A stretch of 64,000 nt of DNA from Leptospira harrisiae (GCF_002811945.1 NZ_NPDX01000007.1:62001-126000), one strand, 5' to 3'. Numbered from the stretch's first letter, positions 26,266-36,506 are shown. Translations and numbers: made by a program. The notes: generated by a model from the letters alone, not told the origin.

Positions 26266-27381
26266 ATGAAACAGGTATTCTCTATGACGACACAAGCTGA
26301 AATCAAAACCCAAACCCCTATCGATTGGGTGACTACTATATTTTTACTGACTTCCCCATTGGTCGGAATCTTCGGATCTCTTTATATTTATCTGTATGAT
26401 ACCATTCATATGGGTACATGGGCTTTATTTGTATTTTACTTCTTTGCCACGGGAATGGGGATCACCGTAGGTTATCACAGACTTTTTTCACATAAAGCCT
26501 ATGAGGCAAAAACTCCCGTCAAACTTTGGTTACTTCTTTTTGGTGCCGCGGCATTTCAATCCACAGCTTTGGAATGGAGCGAAGACCACCGCATTCACCA
26601 TCGTTTTGTAGATACTGACAAAGATCCTTATTCAATCAAAAAGGGATTTTGGTTTGCTCACATTGGTTGGTTATTTCGCAAACGAAAGTATGTCCAACAA
26701 GGGGTACAAGATTTGGTAAATGACCCTCTGGTGGTTTGGCAACATAAACATTTTTATTCCATTTCTATCTTTATGTGTTTTATCCTTCCTGGACTTATCA
26801 CAATGCTCTGGGGTTCTTTTTTAGAAGGATTTTTTGTCGCGGGTTTTCTTCGCCTTTTTGTTGTTCATCAATTTACTTTTTTTATCAACAGTGCATGCCA
26901 TGTTTGGGGAGAACGAACTTTTTCCAAAGAACAAACGGCAAGAGATAATTGGATCATCGCCTTCTTTACATTCGGTGAAGGGTTTCATAACTTCCACCAT
27001 GAATTTCAATCGGATTATCGAAATGGGATTCGTTGGTTTGATTATGATCCATCCAAATGGATGATCAAAGCTCTCTCTTATTTAGGTCTTACTTATAATT
27101 TAAAAAAAGTTTCTGAGGAAAAAATCCTTCAGAAAACAATGTATCTGAAAGAAAAAGAAACTCTGAACCAATTTGCAAATTTGGAAGAATCGAAACTTCG
27201 TCATTGGGAAGAACAACTAACCAGTCTTAGAGAAACTGCGATACAAGAATTCCAAACTTGGAAACAAGCAAAACAATCTTCCAGTGAAAAGGAAGTGGGG
27301 ATCCTTCGTAAAAAATTTGAACAAACCAAAGATAGTTGGGAAAAACTCTTAACCCAAGCAGGCAAACCTCTTTTTTCTTAA
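26266..27381 (+). CDS. Acyl-CoA / fatty-acid desaturase (delta-9 type)
   Basis: This is a 371-residue membrane di-iron desaturase. All three His boxes are present: HRLFSH, HRIHH (in EDHRIHHRF) and HNFHH (in GFHNFHHEF), between four hydrophobic segments, as in stearoyl-CoA desaturases. It should introduce a cis double bond in saturated acyl chains to adjust membrane fluidity. The last 90 residues are a coiled-coil tail not needed for the family. ATG 26266 or the ATG 18 bases later (with AGG 8 bases upstream) may be the start. The stop overlaps that of the convergent histidine kinase gene. Confidence 0.88.
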   Translation: MKQVFSMTTQAEIKTQTPIDWVTTIFLLTSPLVGIFGSLYIYLYDTIHMGTWALFVFYFFATGMGITVGYHRLFSHKAYEAKTPVKLWLLLFGAAAFQSTALEWSEDHRIHHRFVDTDKDPYSIKKGFWFAHIGWLFRKRKYVQQGVQDLVNDPLVVWQHKHFYSISIFMCFILPGLITMLWGSFLEGFFVAGFLRLFVVHQFTFFINSACHVWGERTFSKEQTARDNWIIAFFTFGEGFHNFHHEFQSDYRNGIRWFDYDPSKWMIKALSYLGLTYNLKKVSEEKILQKTMYLKEKETLNQFANLEESKLRHWEEQLTSLRETAIQEFQTWKQAKQSSSEKEVGILRKKFEQTKDSWEKLLTQAGKPLFS

Positions 27382-29204
27382 CCACGAATTTCCCGGAAGA
27401 TCTCTTTCGGGATACTTGGAACATCTCCAGGACCAACTAACGGTAGATAAACTAGGAACCGAGTTTTTCCTGGAGTGGATTCCACTTCAATCCTTCCTTT
27501 GTGTTTTTCGATAATACCTTTCACTATACCAAGTCCTAAACCCGTACCTTCTCCTTGGTCTTTGGTCGTAAAAAATGGATCCCAAATTTTATCTTTTATC
27601 TCCGTTGGAATTCCTGATCCATTGTCTTCGAAACTAATTAAAACAAAATCTTCTCCAACCATTTTAGAAGAAATAATGAGTTTAGGATGTTCTATTTTTT
27701 TCATCGCATGGATGGCATTGGTGATCAGGTTAGTCCAAACTTGGTTCAATTCGTCGATATTACATCGGACTGGTGGTATGGTCCCATAAGCTCTTTCAAT
27801 TTCTACACCGTGTTTGATTTGGTTTTGCATGATCACGAGTGTATTTTCTAAGCCTTCATGAAGGTCAGACTCCGCATACGATGCTTGTCCTAGGTGAGAG
27901 TAATACTTTAGTGCTTTGACAATCCGAACTATATTACGAATGGCATATTTGATGTTTTTGATATTTCTTTGCAGGCTTAAAGTATTCTTTAACATCTCGA
28001 AAGTCTCTTTTCCGCCAGCTTTCCAGATACGAATGAGTTCTTCCTGCATATGCAAAAGTTGGTGGTCGATGATAAAGGTAGCCAAATCAGTAGCATCATT
28101 TTCTGGAATCCCATCTTGGACAAATCGAAACTTGGTTTCTTTTTTAAGTTTGAATTTGTCTTTAGGATCAATTTTTGCCTTTGGATCTTCTTTTACAAAA
28201 CTAAAGAGAATGTCCAAATATATAGAACGAAAATCAGGATTCTGAATGAGTTGAGAAATGTCCCCTAAATGCGATAAAACAAAAACTAAATTGGCATCCA
28301 AGTTGTCAGCAGAACCATTGATCACTGCGGCAGGAGTGTTGATTTCGTGAGCAATGCCTGCGACCATCACCCCAAGAGAAGCCATTTTCTCTGACTGCAC
28401 CAAATGTGCTTGGGTTTCTTCCAATTCTTTAGTTCGTTCTCTTACCTTTGCCTCCAACGTTTCTGTTAAGTTTAATAACTGTTGGTAAATCATAGAGTTG
28501 GATAAAGACATAAGAGAAACAGATAGGATTTCCAAAATGATTTCGATTTCTTCTATATCATAAATTTTTCCTTCTTTGTGTTTTCCGAGTAAAATAAATC
28601 CAACTAAACTCGATTTGATGGAAAGAGTTGCAACTAACTCTGATTTGGTATCTGTGAAAAAGTTTAATGCTTGTTCGGCTATTTTTTCGTGGTTAGGAGA
28701 TGCGTATTGAATGAAGTTTTCTTTAATATGGATCCCTTCACGTTCAGAAAGCCAAAGTAAAAATGGATTGAATACAGGAAGTGAAGGTAGGTTGGAAAAC
28801 TTCTGGTCTCGTGATTCTAAAAATGGCCTAGGACGGAACTGTCCTTCTCTTTCATCCCAAGTGTAAACTTGGACAAAATCTGCAGGGATTTTCGAAGCAA
28901 GGAACTGGCTAATGGTTTCGCTGATTTGGTCCGGGTCGTTAAAAGAAATTAGTTCCTCTTTGAACTTTTCTAAGGCAAATAGGTTTTGGACAAGTTCATC
29001 CCGTTTTTTGGGTTTTTCCATTTCTTGTGATTTGGATTTTTTGCGTAAAAAGAACAAAATGCTGAGAGTTAGAAGCCCAAAAAAAGTAGCAATTAGGGAA
29101 TGGGTATTTGCGGAATCAGTGTTGCTTAAGGTATAAGCAAATACAAACCAACCAAAAGCCGAAAGGATTATAATTCCAAATGGAAAGAAAACTTGTGTTT
29201 GCAT
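27378..29204 (-). CDS. Membrane sensor histidine kinase with GAF domain
   Basis: This is a 608-residue kinase. Two membrane helices (about 5-25, 33-52) are followed by a GAF-like domain (about 75-235), a coiled coil, and an H-box AGIAHEINTPAAVI with the phospho-accepting His near residue 286. The catalytic domain shows the N box (NLITNAIHAM), G1 DNGSGIP, the F box and G2 EGTGLGLGIVKGI. The DHp domain carries an unusually long insertion (about 120 residues) between the H-box helix and the second helix. No response regulator is adjacent, so it is an orphan in this window. Signal unknown. Confidence 0.88.
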   Translation of the reverse strand: MQTQVFFPFGIIILSAFGWFVFAYTLSNTDSANTHSLIATFFGLLTLSILFFLRKKSKSQEMEKPKKRDELVQNLFALEKFKEELISFNDPDQISETISQFLASKIPADFVQVYTWDEREGQFRPRPFLESRDQKFSNLPSLPVFNPFLLWLSEREGIHIKENFIQYASPNHEKIAEQALNFFTDTKSELVATLSIKSSLVGFILLGKHKEGKIYDIEEIEIILEILSVSLMSLSNSMIYQQLLNLTETLEAKVRERTKELEETQAHLVQSEKMASLGVMVAGIAHEINTPAAVINGSADNLDANLVFVLSHLGDISQLIQNPDFRSIYLDILFSFVKEDPKAKIDPKDKFKLKKETKFRFVQDGIPENDATDLATFIIDHQLLHMQEELIRIWKAGGKETFEMLKNTLSLQRNIKNIKYAIRNIVRIVKALKYYSHLGQASYAESDLHEGLENTLVIMQNQIKHGVEIERAYGTIPPVRCNIDELNQVWTNLITNAIHAMKKIEHPKLIISSKMVGEDFVLISFEDNGSGIPTEIKDKIWDPFFTTKDQGEGTGLGLGIVKGIIEKHKGRIEVESTPGKTRFLVYLPLVGPGDVPSIPKEIFREIRG

Positions 29205-29253
29205 GTCATCTGTATAGAATGTAAGAACTAGATTATTTTGGTGCAGATTCTAC

Positions 29254-30207
29254 TTGGGTAAAGAACTATTTACAATCGCTCGTATCTTCGGAGCTTATTA
29301 TGAAATTTATTCGGAAGAAACTACCTATGCCCTCGCAGTCCTTAAGGGTAAATTACGACTAAAGAATTCGAACGAACGCCATCCCTTTGTTGTGGGAGAC
29401 ATGGTTTTGGCAGAAAAATCCTCGGGAGAAGAGTGGGTCATCTCGGAACGAATGGAGAGGAAAAACTTCCTGTCCAGAAAGAGTGACCGTGGCGACAGTC
29501 ATGTGTTATGCGCCAACCTGGACCAAGTGGCGATCCTTGCTTCCTGTAAGGACCCAGAAACCAAACCGGGTTTCATCGACCGACTTCTTGCCGCATCGTA
29601 TCAAACTGATATCCCTCCACTGATTATTTTTACAAAAAAAGATTTAATTTCTGAAGAGGAAATCGAAGAACGAGAAGTTTATTATAAAGAGTTAGGTTAT
29701 GAAGTGATGAGTGTCTCTCTTCTTTCGGAGGAATCCATCCAACCTTTATGGGAAAGGATTCGCGGGAAACGAACCTTCCTTTGTGGGAATTCAGGAGTGG
29801 GAAAGTCCACTCTAATGAATCATCTCCATAAGAAGACAGTCCAACGAACGAACTTAGTCAGTGGTTCCACAAAAAAAGGAAAACATACCACAACTAATTC
29901 TTTCGCTTTGTTTTTGGAAGAAAATACGGTTCTCATTGATTCACCTGGAGTCAAAGAGTGGGGAATCCTACACCTGACACCTGTTGAACTTTGGGAAAGT
30001 TTTCCCGAATTGCGAAAGATTAAAGAAACATGTCAGGAAATTTATTGCTGTGAACTGGGTTCTGAATGTCCAATGCGAAAACACCTAAATGAATCCATGG
30101 ATGAAACCAGGAAAAAAAGCTTAGAATCCATGATTGAGAGCCTAGAAAACCCCTACCGCGTGACAAGAAGGGACCATTGGACAAAGGCTGTCACAAAAAG
30201 GTATTAG
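29254..30207 (+). CDS. rsgA: Ribosome small-subunit-dependent GTPase RsgA
   Basis: This is a 317-residue circularly permuted GTPase that helps late 30S subunit maturation. In order it has an OB-fold (GDMVLAEKSSGEEW), the permuted G4 FTKKDL, G1 GNSGVGKSTLMNHL, G2/G3 with a KGKHTTT switch and DSPGVKEW, and a C-terminal zinc motif (CQEIYCCELGSEC). The start is TTG at 29254; an in-frame stop lies upstream and no ATG fits. It diverges from the histidine kinase gene. RsgA is a core bacterial gene with normal length here. Confidence 0.93.
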   Translation: MGKELFTIARIFGAYYEIYSEETTYALAVLKGKLRLKNSNERHPFVVGDMVLAEKSSGEEWVISERMERKNFLSRKSDRGDSHVLCANLDQVAILASCKDPETKPGFIDRLLAASYQTDIPPLIIFTKKDLISEEEIEEREVYYKELGYEVMSVSLLSEESIQPLWERIRGKRTFLCGNSGVGKSTLMNHLHKKTVQRTNLVSGSTKKGKHTTTNSFALFLEENTVLIDSPGVKEWGILHLTPVELWESFPELRKIKETCQEIYCCELGSECPMRKHLNESMDETRKKSLESMIESLENPYRVTRRDHWTKAVTKRY

Positions 30208-30216
30208 GGAAAAGAG

Positions 30217-30245
30217 TTGCCAAGCACTCAGTTGTTATCTATTCT
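30217..30245 (+). promoter_or_regulatory. Sigma-70-type promoter of the lipoprotein operon
   Basis: TTGCCA (30217-30222), a 17-base spacer and TATTCT (30240-30245) match a sigma-70 promoter well. It lies 28 bases before the start codon of the FecR-domain lipoprotein gene, which also has a strong ribosome site GGAGGAAGGA. Confidence 0.5.
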
Positions 30246-30272
30246 TAGAATGACATTTCCGGAGGAAGGAAT

Positions 30273-31244
30273 ATGAAACGTACAATGATCAATCGGTTGA
30301 CAGCAATAGGATTTGTGGCAATTTTCGCCATATTTTTTACTGCTTGCCAAAAAGATTCTAAGGAATCTGTAACCAATGTTACAGATAAGTCTGCGCAGGA
30401 AAGTAACGTAGTGGTTGCCTTTGTAAAAGGTGATGTAGTCGTGATCCGTGAAAGTGGACAAATCAAACCAAACTTAGGTGATGTTTTAACTTCCAAAGAT
30501 ACCATTGTAACTGGACAAAACGGTTCTGTGGAAATCCTTGTGGGTGAAGACGGAGTACTTAAGTTAAACAAAAATACTTCACTGAGTGTAAGCCAAGCGT
30601 TTGCTGCAAACGATGGTTCACGCGAAACAGAAGTGAATATGCAATATGGAAAACTTGTGACTGTTCTTCGCAAAGAAAGAAAAACAGAATCATTCAATAT
30701 CGTAACTCCTACATCCATTGCGGGTGTTCGTGGTACAATTTTTCTTACCAATGTTGAAAATCCATCAGCAAAAGGTGGAAACGTTGCTTGTGGATCTGGA
30801 AATTGTGTTGTAAAGTATACGGTTCTTGACGGAGCTGTTGCCATTCGCAAATCTAATTCAGAAAACGAAATCGTTGTCGACAAACAGAAAACAGCTGAAG
30901 TCGGAAATGATACTAAACTTTCTGATAAGATGATTAAACCAATGGACAAACAATCTCTAACAGAGATGAAAGAAATGTTGGCTTTTGAAAATACTAAGAT
31001 GTTGCAGTTTGAGTCTCTTGCTAACGAACTAAGGACCAACAACGAAGAACTTCAAAAATTAAACATTGGATCTTCTGCAGAAGAATTAGAAAAAGCTGCA
31101 AGATCTCGTGAGATTACAAAATCAAAATCTGACGAAGTAATCAAAACAGCCAAGTCCATTGAAGATTCAAAATACATCAAAAAAGATGTACAAAAAGATT
31201 CCCTAAAATTAGCTCCCAAAGAGAGTTTTGATAAGACGAAATGA
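30273..31244 (+). CDS. FecR-domain lipoprotein, LipL45-like
   Basis: This is a 323-residue lipoprotein: signal peptide with lipobox FFTAC (Cys25), then a FecR-type beta domain (about 48-200, GDVVVIRESGQIKPNLGDVL ... TPTSIAGVRGTIF), and a Lys/Glu-rich helical C-terminus. The layout resembles LipL45, the Leptospira membrane lipoprotein with a FecR domain. FecR domains outside iron signalling are often peptidoglycan- or surface-associated. It is the first gene of a three-gene operon with ATGA overlaps, preceded by a good promoter. Assignment as LipL45 family is by domain and composition, not alignment. Confidence 0.8.
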   Translation: MKRTMINRLTAIGFVAIFAIFFTACQKDSKESVTNVTDKSAQESNVVVAFVKGDVVVIRESGQIKPNLGDVLTSKDTIVTGQNGSVEILVGEDGVLKLNKNTSLSVSQAFAANDGSRETEVNMQYGKLVTVLRKERKTESFNIVTPTSIAGVRGTIFLTNVENPSAKGGNVACGSGNCVVKYTVLDGAVAIRKSNSENEIVVDKQKTAEVGNDTKLSDKMIKPMDKQSLTEMKEMLAFENTKMLQFESLANELRTNNEELQKLNIGSSAEELEKAARSREITKSKSDEVIKTAKSIEDSKYIKKDVQKDSLKLAPKESFDKTK

Positions 31245-32854
31245 GATATGTTTATTTACCGGTCCTTTGTTTTTTAGTCGGTTATTGTTCTTCGGTCACA
31301 AAGATCGAAACACTAAATCGAAGTTTTACAAAACCTAAGTTCGTTACCCCTGAACCGGGTGAATCAGAACCCCTTCCTTCGGGTAGAGATTACAAAGAAC
31401 GACTGGTAAATAAATCCACTCCTCATTTTTCCCTCCTCTGGAAACAGATTCCAGAGGGGTTTTCTAAATCCGATTTACTGTTATTAGAAGAGAAAGTCCT
31501 CTTCCCTCACAACAAACTGGGTTTATATAAAAAATCTCCAAAAGATCCAGACCCCAAATTTTCTGAAACCTCCGACTTAGATTTGTTATTGGAACTTTCG
31601 CTTACGAAGAATGCCGATAGGCTTTCGATTGATGTACAATACAAAGATCCTGTTTTGTCACAAAACTTTGGGAAGGCGGTTTTTGTTTACCAAGAGGAAA
31701 AAGAACCAGTTGTAAAATCATTAAAATCATTTGATGTATTTCATGGGAAAAGACAACTCCAACCTTTAACGGGAACTGTCCCTTCTTACTTCGCAGAAGT
31801 ATCTTCTCCTACAGATGATGAACTTCGCTCTTATTTTACTGCTTCCCTACGTGGAAATGTTTCAGTATTTTCCACCTCTCCGGGAACTACCATTTATTTG
31901 GATGGGGTGGAAGTGGGAAAAGCTCCTTTACTTTCTTACCAACTCATCAACGGAAAACATATCCTTTCGTTTGCAAAACCTGGCAAAGATCCGGTAAAAC
32001 GGAATATCTTAATTCGTGCAGGAAAAACAACTCGTGTATTCCAAGAATGGAGCGATGATATATCCCAAGGAACCATTGTTATTTCCAGTTTTCCTCCTGG
32101 CCTCGATATCGTTGTGGATGGTCAGAAAAAAGGAAAAACACAATACGCTGAATCAGGCGTACCTTACGGTAGTTATCCGATACAATTCATACGCACACAA
32201 AATGGTTCCAATTTTGAATATGCTAAGGCAGGTATCAAAATTAGACCCAAACAAATTACGTCAATAGCATTGCCCATTTCTTTAGAGGATGGTGTAGGTT
32301 GGGAGTCCGAAGAATTTTGGAACCTAACATCGGCATCACCGAATTTCTCTGCTACATTTCCTGGTAAACTTACCTTTGCAAAAAACAAGGACTTACCCAA
32401 CGGCTGGTATGGAGTATATTCAGAAGACCTAATACCTGATTATTTGGAAGCTGAACTTGTTTTGGATCTTGTAAAAGATCTAAATGGTGCGGTTGGTTTG
32501 TCTTTTACTGATCACAACCAAAATACAATTTTAGTTTATATAGACAAAACAGATTTTCATATCATCAAGTTTTCTTCAGAGGAAAAAGAGGCTCCTGTTC
32601 GTTCTTCTTACCGTTGGGACAGAGAAGATGAATTAAAAGGAAGAACTGTTAAACTTTCTACTGATATCGAAAAGAAAATGATCCGTTTGTCATTAGGAAA
32701 TAAAACGGTGGAAGAACTTCCTTGGAATTTTGAAACTTTTTGGAATATAGGTGTATTAACACCACATAACGCTCCCATTACGGGCACACCTCTTCGTGGT
32801 GTTAAAATACGATATCCTGACATGGTTAAATTTGAGGAAAGGCTCCAAAAATGA
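31241..32854 (+). CDS. PEGA-domain lipoprotein
   Basis: This is a 537-residue lipoprotein with lipobox LVGYC in the first 17 residues. Two PEGA beta repeats lie in the middle: about 200-265 (VFSTSPGTTIYLDGVEVGKAP) and about 275-345 (IVISSFPPGLDIVVDGQKKG). The last 180 residues form a beta-rich domain (GWYGVYSEDLIPDYLEAELV), perhaps jelly-roll like. PEGA domains usually occur in surface proteins. The start overlaps the FecR gene stop (ATGA) and the stop overlaps the next ATG the same way, so the three products are made together and may form one envelope complex. Confidence 0.8.
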   Translation: MRYVYLPVLCFLVGYCSSVTKIETLNRSFTKPKFVTPEPGESEPLPSGRDYKERLVNKSTPHFSLLWKQIPEGFSKSDLLLLEEKVLFPHNKLGLYKKSPKDPDPKFSETSDLDLLLELSLTKNADRLSIDVQYKDPVLSQNFGKAVFVYQEEKEPVVKSLKSFDVFHGKRQLQPLTGTVPSYFAEVSSPTDDELRSYFTASLRGNVSVFSTSPGTTIYLDGVEVGKAPLLSYQLINGKHILSFAKPGKDPVKRNILIRAGKTTRVFQEWSDDISQGTIVISSFPPGLDIVVDGQKKGKTQYAESGVPYGSYPIQFIRTQNGSNFEYAKAGIKIRPKQITSIALPISLEDGVGWESEEFWNLTSASPNFSATFPGKLTFAKNKDLPNGWYGVYSEDLIPDYLEAELVLDLVKDLNGAVGLSFTDHNQNTILVYIDKTDFHIIKFSSEEKEAPVRSSYRWDREDELKGRTVKLSTDIEKKMIRLSLGNKTVEELPWNFETFWNIGVLTPHNAPITGTPLRGVKIRYPDMVKFEERLQK

Positions 32855-35800
32855 GACAACTTAGTTTTTTATACATCACCTTTGTTCTATTTGTTGGTTG
32901 TCAGTCCAGAGATTTTAAACCAGTTACTGTAAAAGATCCGGTTGTCGAAAAATCCGATGTGTCGGATCGCCAAAAAATTGAAGAAGCTAGGGCTCTTGTC
33001 GCAGAAGGAAGTAACGAATTCCAGAAGGGAAACATCGATTCTGCATTGGAAAAGGCAAAAACTTCCATTCAAACTTTTGAACTTATCGATGGTTATTCAT
33101 TACTTGGTTCCTCCTACTATCAGTTAGGAGATTATGAAAATGCAAAACTTGCTTTCGAAAAAGGCAAAAACATTGATCGCAAAAATGAAAAACTCCTTAT
33201 CGGGCTTGGTACAGTTCAATCCACTTTAGGAGAAAACGAGGAAGCTCTTTCCACTTACCAAACCTTAAGCCAACTCAAACCAGAAGAATCCATTTATACA
33301 TACAAAACGGGAATCCTTTTAAAAAACCTAGGTCGGTACCAAGAGAGCCTTGTGGTTCTAAAATCTTTGGAAACAAAACCAGAATTTCCTTACCCAATCG
33401 AACTTTTAAACCAATTGGGAGATGTCTGTTTAGAATTAAAACGATATGATGAAGCTGAAGCTTACTTTGCAAAGGCGGAAAAACTCAATCCGGAATTAAA
33501 AACTGCCAAAGATGCGAAACTTTCTACTAAAATTGCTTCTCTCATCCAACGCGGTAATGACTTCCTAAACAAAAAGAATTATGCAGAAGCCACTTCCGAA
33601 TTTAAAAAAGCGACAGATTTACAACCTCAAAATGGTTCCTTATGGTCCTTTCTTGGAAATGCTCAGTTACTAAGTGGCAAACTCAAAGAGAGTGAAGATA
33701 GTTTTAAAAAAGCTATTTCTTTTGCGGATACAAATCCAAGTGGATATGTTGGATTGTGTAATGTTTATATTCAAACTCATAATTATTCTGATTGTTTAAA
33801 AACTTCCAAACAAGCTGGTATAAAAATTCCAAAAAATGCTGAAATTCGCAACAAACAAGGGATATGCGAATGGAAATGGGGAGAAACTAAAAAAGCCACT
33901 CTCAGTTTCCAAGACTCAGCTTCTTGGGATCCTAATTTTTTTGAACCCAAACTAAACCTAGCATATGTGTTAATTGATTCTAGTCGTTTTGATGAAGCTT
34001 TGGATGTATTAAAAAAAGCAGAATCACACCCTAAGGCAAAAAAAGAAGAGATTCGTAAAGCAAAGGTATTAGCAGAATCTCAAAAGTTTATCGCTAGTGG
34101 TGATGTTTTCCTACGCCAAGGAAAACGAAAACAGGCCTTTGATGAATATGGAAGGGCTATGGGTGTGAATCCAGAAAATCCTGCTGCACAAAATGCCTTT
34201 GGTCGTGCTTATTTTGCTTTTGGAGAATATAAAAAGTCGGAAAGTTCTTATTTAGAAGCTTACCGAATGGATTCAACCAATCCTGGCGCCTTACAAGGAT
34301 TAGCCCGTGTGTATGCGAAAACTGGAGAATCCAGAAAAGAAAAAGAATACATTAAAAAACTAGAAATCCTTTCGGCAACAGATCCATTTAGTGCCATCAC
34401 TTTAGGTAGGATTGCGGAAGACGCAAGCAAGTGGGATGAAGCTGAATCCATTTATATGGGGCTAAAGAAAAAATTTCCGAACAATGATGCAGTAGACTAC
34501 CGATTGGGAAGTTTGTATTACAAACGCGCCGTAGAAGAAAACGCTAAAGAAAATTATTCTCGTGCAAACGAGTTCATTCAAAAATCCAAAAAATATACTA
34601 AAGACATTCCTGAACTGATTGAAACTGAGAAAACGGTAGCAGAGAACTCTCGTTTTGCGGAGATCCTTCCTTTTGTAAAAGAAGGAAATTCATACTTCAA
34701 CCGTAAAAAATATTTGGAAGCAGTCACTCCTTACCAAAAGGCATATGATCGGGTTCCCAAGGCATCCCTTCTTGTAAAAATTGCAGAATGTTATATTGAG
34801 AAAGGTGAGGAAGAAAAAGGCCTTTCCATTTTGGAAAATGCGGTTCGTTCAAACAAAGAAAATGCGATTTCTTTTAAAGAGGGAATTTACTCTTTTTACT
34901 ATAAAAAAGGGGAATTAAAGAAAGCAGAAGATGGTTTTAACGATATCTTAAAGGAAAAACCAGATTCGTATTACGCATATTATATGTTGGGTCTCGTGAC
35001 CATGAAACGAAAAAATTACGAAGCTGCCATGGGGGATTTTGACCGTTCTATTTTGGTAAATCCAAATTTTGCACCAAGTAACGTTGCTAAAGGTTTGGCA
35101 TTTTATAAAATAAACCAACTGGAAAACGCAAAAAGGGAATTTGAAAAAGCAAGAGAGAAGGATTCTGAGTTTGGACTTTCCTCTTACAATTTGGCAATTG
35201 CTTATTTCAACGAAGACCTAACCAAAGAAGCAAAATCCATTTTAGAATCAATTCGCAAATCCGATCCGGATTTTATGGATGGTGAGATCCAACTTGCTTA
35301 TATTTATTATAAAGAAAACAAATTAGAAGAAGCAGAAAAAATCATTGATCATGTTCTCAAAGAAGAACCGTCTGCGGAGGCTTTGTTTGCACAGTTTCGA
35401 ATTTTGGATGCAAAACAAAAACAGTCTCCTTCTGATAAGGTTAAATCAAAACGAAACCAAGTAAAAGAGAAAATTTTACGTGAATATGGGGAAACTAAAT
35501 ACGCAAGGTTACTTCCTTCTGATGCTTTAGATGATGAACCACTCCATGTAACTGATTTGAATCTTTCAGGAACTCCGGTTTCTACTCCAATCGTATATCC
35601 AAACAGAATCATCGTGAATTATGGAACAGCACTAGTAGGATATGATCGAATCACAAAGGAACTTATCTGGAAACAATATACATCCACTCCGTTTCAACTT
35701 CTTGTAGCTGGAAAAGAACTTGTAGGGATTTCCAATGATACTGCTACCAAAATTTACCCAGAATCTGGAAGAATGACTTTTAAAAAACAGGTGTTAGCTG

Positions 35801-36444
35801 GTTGGAAGGTGAAACAAGGTTCTGCTGATGCCAATGGTTTTTTCCTTCTCTTAGAAAAGGAAAAAGGATCCGACAGAAAAATTGTAAAAACAAACCCGAA
35901 TCTAGAGATTATAGAAGAGTGGAATGGAAACGATTTTTTAAGTTTTTCATTCACAGAGGAAGGAAAACTCGTTGTTCTTCGTGATTTGAAAAAAGAATTT
36001 CAAATTCAAGTGTTTGTCATCGGTTCACAAACAGAGAAAGAAAAAAAAGTATCAAACCCAATTGCTAAAAAAGATACGAAAGAATCAGCACAAATTCTCG
36101 GCTGTTTGGAAGATTCTTGTTTGATCCAATTGGGAAATCATATGTATCAGGGAACAGAAAAAGCAAAACTTTACTCTTTGGGAACAACTGAATCTATTCG
36201 TTCTGTTGTCAAAAATCCGGAGTCATTATTAGTTAATACTGAAAACACCACCTATCTTTGGAAAGGTGGTTCAAAATGGAAAGATTCCTATCCTGTCCAA
36301 GGAGATTTTTATTATCCATTGGATGGGCTTGTAGTGGAGGGAAGGTCTAAGGAACTGCTCCTTATCAAAGGTAGGGACCAAACTCCTGTTCCATGGAAAG
36401 GCGATCGAGATGGCCTTCGTATCAGTACGGTAACTGTCGACTAA
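32851..36444 (+). CDS. TPR-repeat lipoprotein with C-terminal beta-propeller-like domain
   Basis: This is a 1197-residue lipoprotein: lipobox FVGC (Cys17), then about 20 tetratricopeptide repeats covering residues 45-870 (e.g. YYQLGDYENAKLAFEKGK, LGDVCLELKRYDEAEAYFAK, AYFAFGEYKKSESSYLEAYR). From about 890 there is a beta-rich PQQ/WD-like region (ALVGYDRITKELIWKQY, TATKIYPESGRMTFKKQ). It is the last gene of the FecR-PEGA-TPR operon. TPRs and beta-propellers are interaction scaffolds, so it may organise an outer-membrane or periplasmic assembly. No enzymatic motif is visible. Confidence 0.82.
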   Translation: MRQLSFLYITFVLFVGCQSRDFKPVTVKDPVVEKSDVSDRQKIEEARALVAEGSNEFQKGNIDSALEKAKTSIQTFELIDGYSLLGSSYYQLGDYENAKLAFEKGKNIDRKNEKLLIGLGTVQSTLGENEEALSTYQTLSQLKPEESIYTYKTGILLKNLGRYQESLVVLKSLETKPEFPYPIELLNQLGDVCLELKRYDEAEAYFAKAEKLNPELKTAKDAKLSTKIASLIQRGNDFLNKKNYAEATSEFKKATDLQPQNGSLWSFLGNAQLLSGKLKESEDSFKKAISFADTNPSGYVGLCNVYIQTHNYSDCLKTSKQAGIKIPKNAEIRNKQGICEWKWGETKKATLSFQDSASWDPNFFEPKLNLAYVLIDSSRFDEALDVLKKAESHPKAKKEEIRKAKVLAESQKFIASGDVFLRQGKRKQAFDEYGRAMGVNPENPAAQNAFGRAYFAFGEYKKSESSYLEAYRMDSTNPGALQGLARVYAKTGESRKEKEYIKKLEILSATDPFSAITLGRIAEDASKWDEAESIYMGLKKKFPNNDAVDYRLGSLYYKRAVEENAKENYSRANEFIQKSKKYTKDIPELIETEKTVAENSRFAEILPFVKEGNSYFNRKKYLEAVTPYQKAYDRVPKASLLVKIAECYIEKGEEEKGLSILENAVRSNKENAISFKEGIYSFYYKKGELKKAEDGFNDILKEKPDSYYAYYMLGLVTMKRKNYEAAMGDFDRSILVNPNFAPSNVAKGLAFYKINQLENAKREFEKAREKDSEFGLSSYNLAIAYFNEDLTKEAKSILESIRKSDPDFMDGEIQLAYIYYKENKLEEAEKIIDHVLKEEPSAEALFAQFRILDAKQKQSPSDKVKSKRNQVKEKILREYGETKYARLLPSDALDDEPLHVTDLNLSGTPVSTPIVYPNRIIVNYGTALVGYDRITKELIWKQYTSTPFQLLVAGKELVGISNDTATKIYPESGRMTFKKQVLAGWKVKQGSADANGFFLLLEKEKGSDRKIVKTNPNLEIIEEWNGNDFLSFSFTEEGKLVVLRDLKKEFQIQVFVIGSQTEKEKKVSNPIAKKDTKESAQILGCLEDSCLIQLGNHMYQGTEKAKLYSLGTTESIRSVVKNPESLLVNTENTTYLWKGGSKWKDSYPVQGDFYYPLDGLVVEGRSKELLLIKGRDQTPVPWKGDRDGLRISTVTVD

Positions 36445-36473
36445 CAACAACCCAATCGATATAACAAATGCAT

Positions 36474-36506
36474 CTAAAGTGAATTGGAATATTCAATTCA
36501 CTTTAG
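36474..36506. terminator. Perfect 13-bp hairpin between convergent genes
   Basis: CTAAAGTGAATTG (36474-36486) and CAATTCACTTTAG (36494-36506) form a perfect stem with a 7-base loop. One arm is made by the last codons and stop of trmB. It lies 30 bases after the TPR gene and can serve both strands. T-tracts are weak on both sides, so terminator function is likely but not certain. Confidence 0.55.

Noticed and set aside
32851..35500. Repeated DNA in the TPR gene considered as tandem repeat array or CRISPR
   Set aside because: The periodicity is at protein level (34 residues) and the DNA units are not identical.
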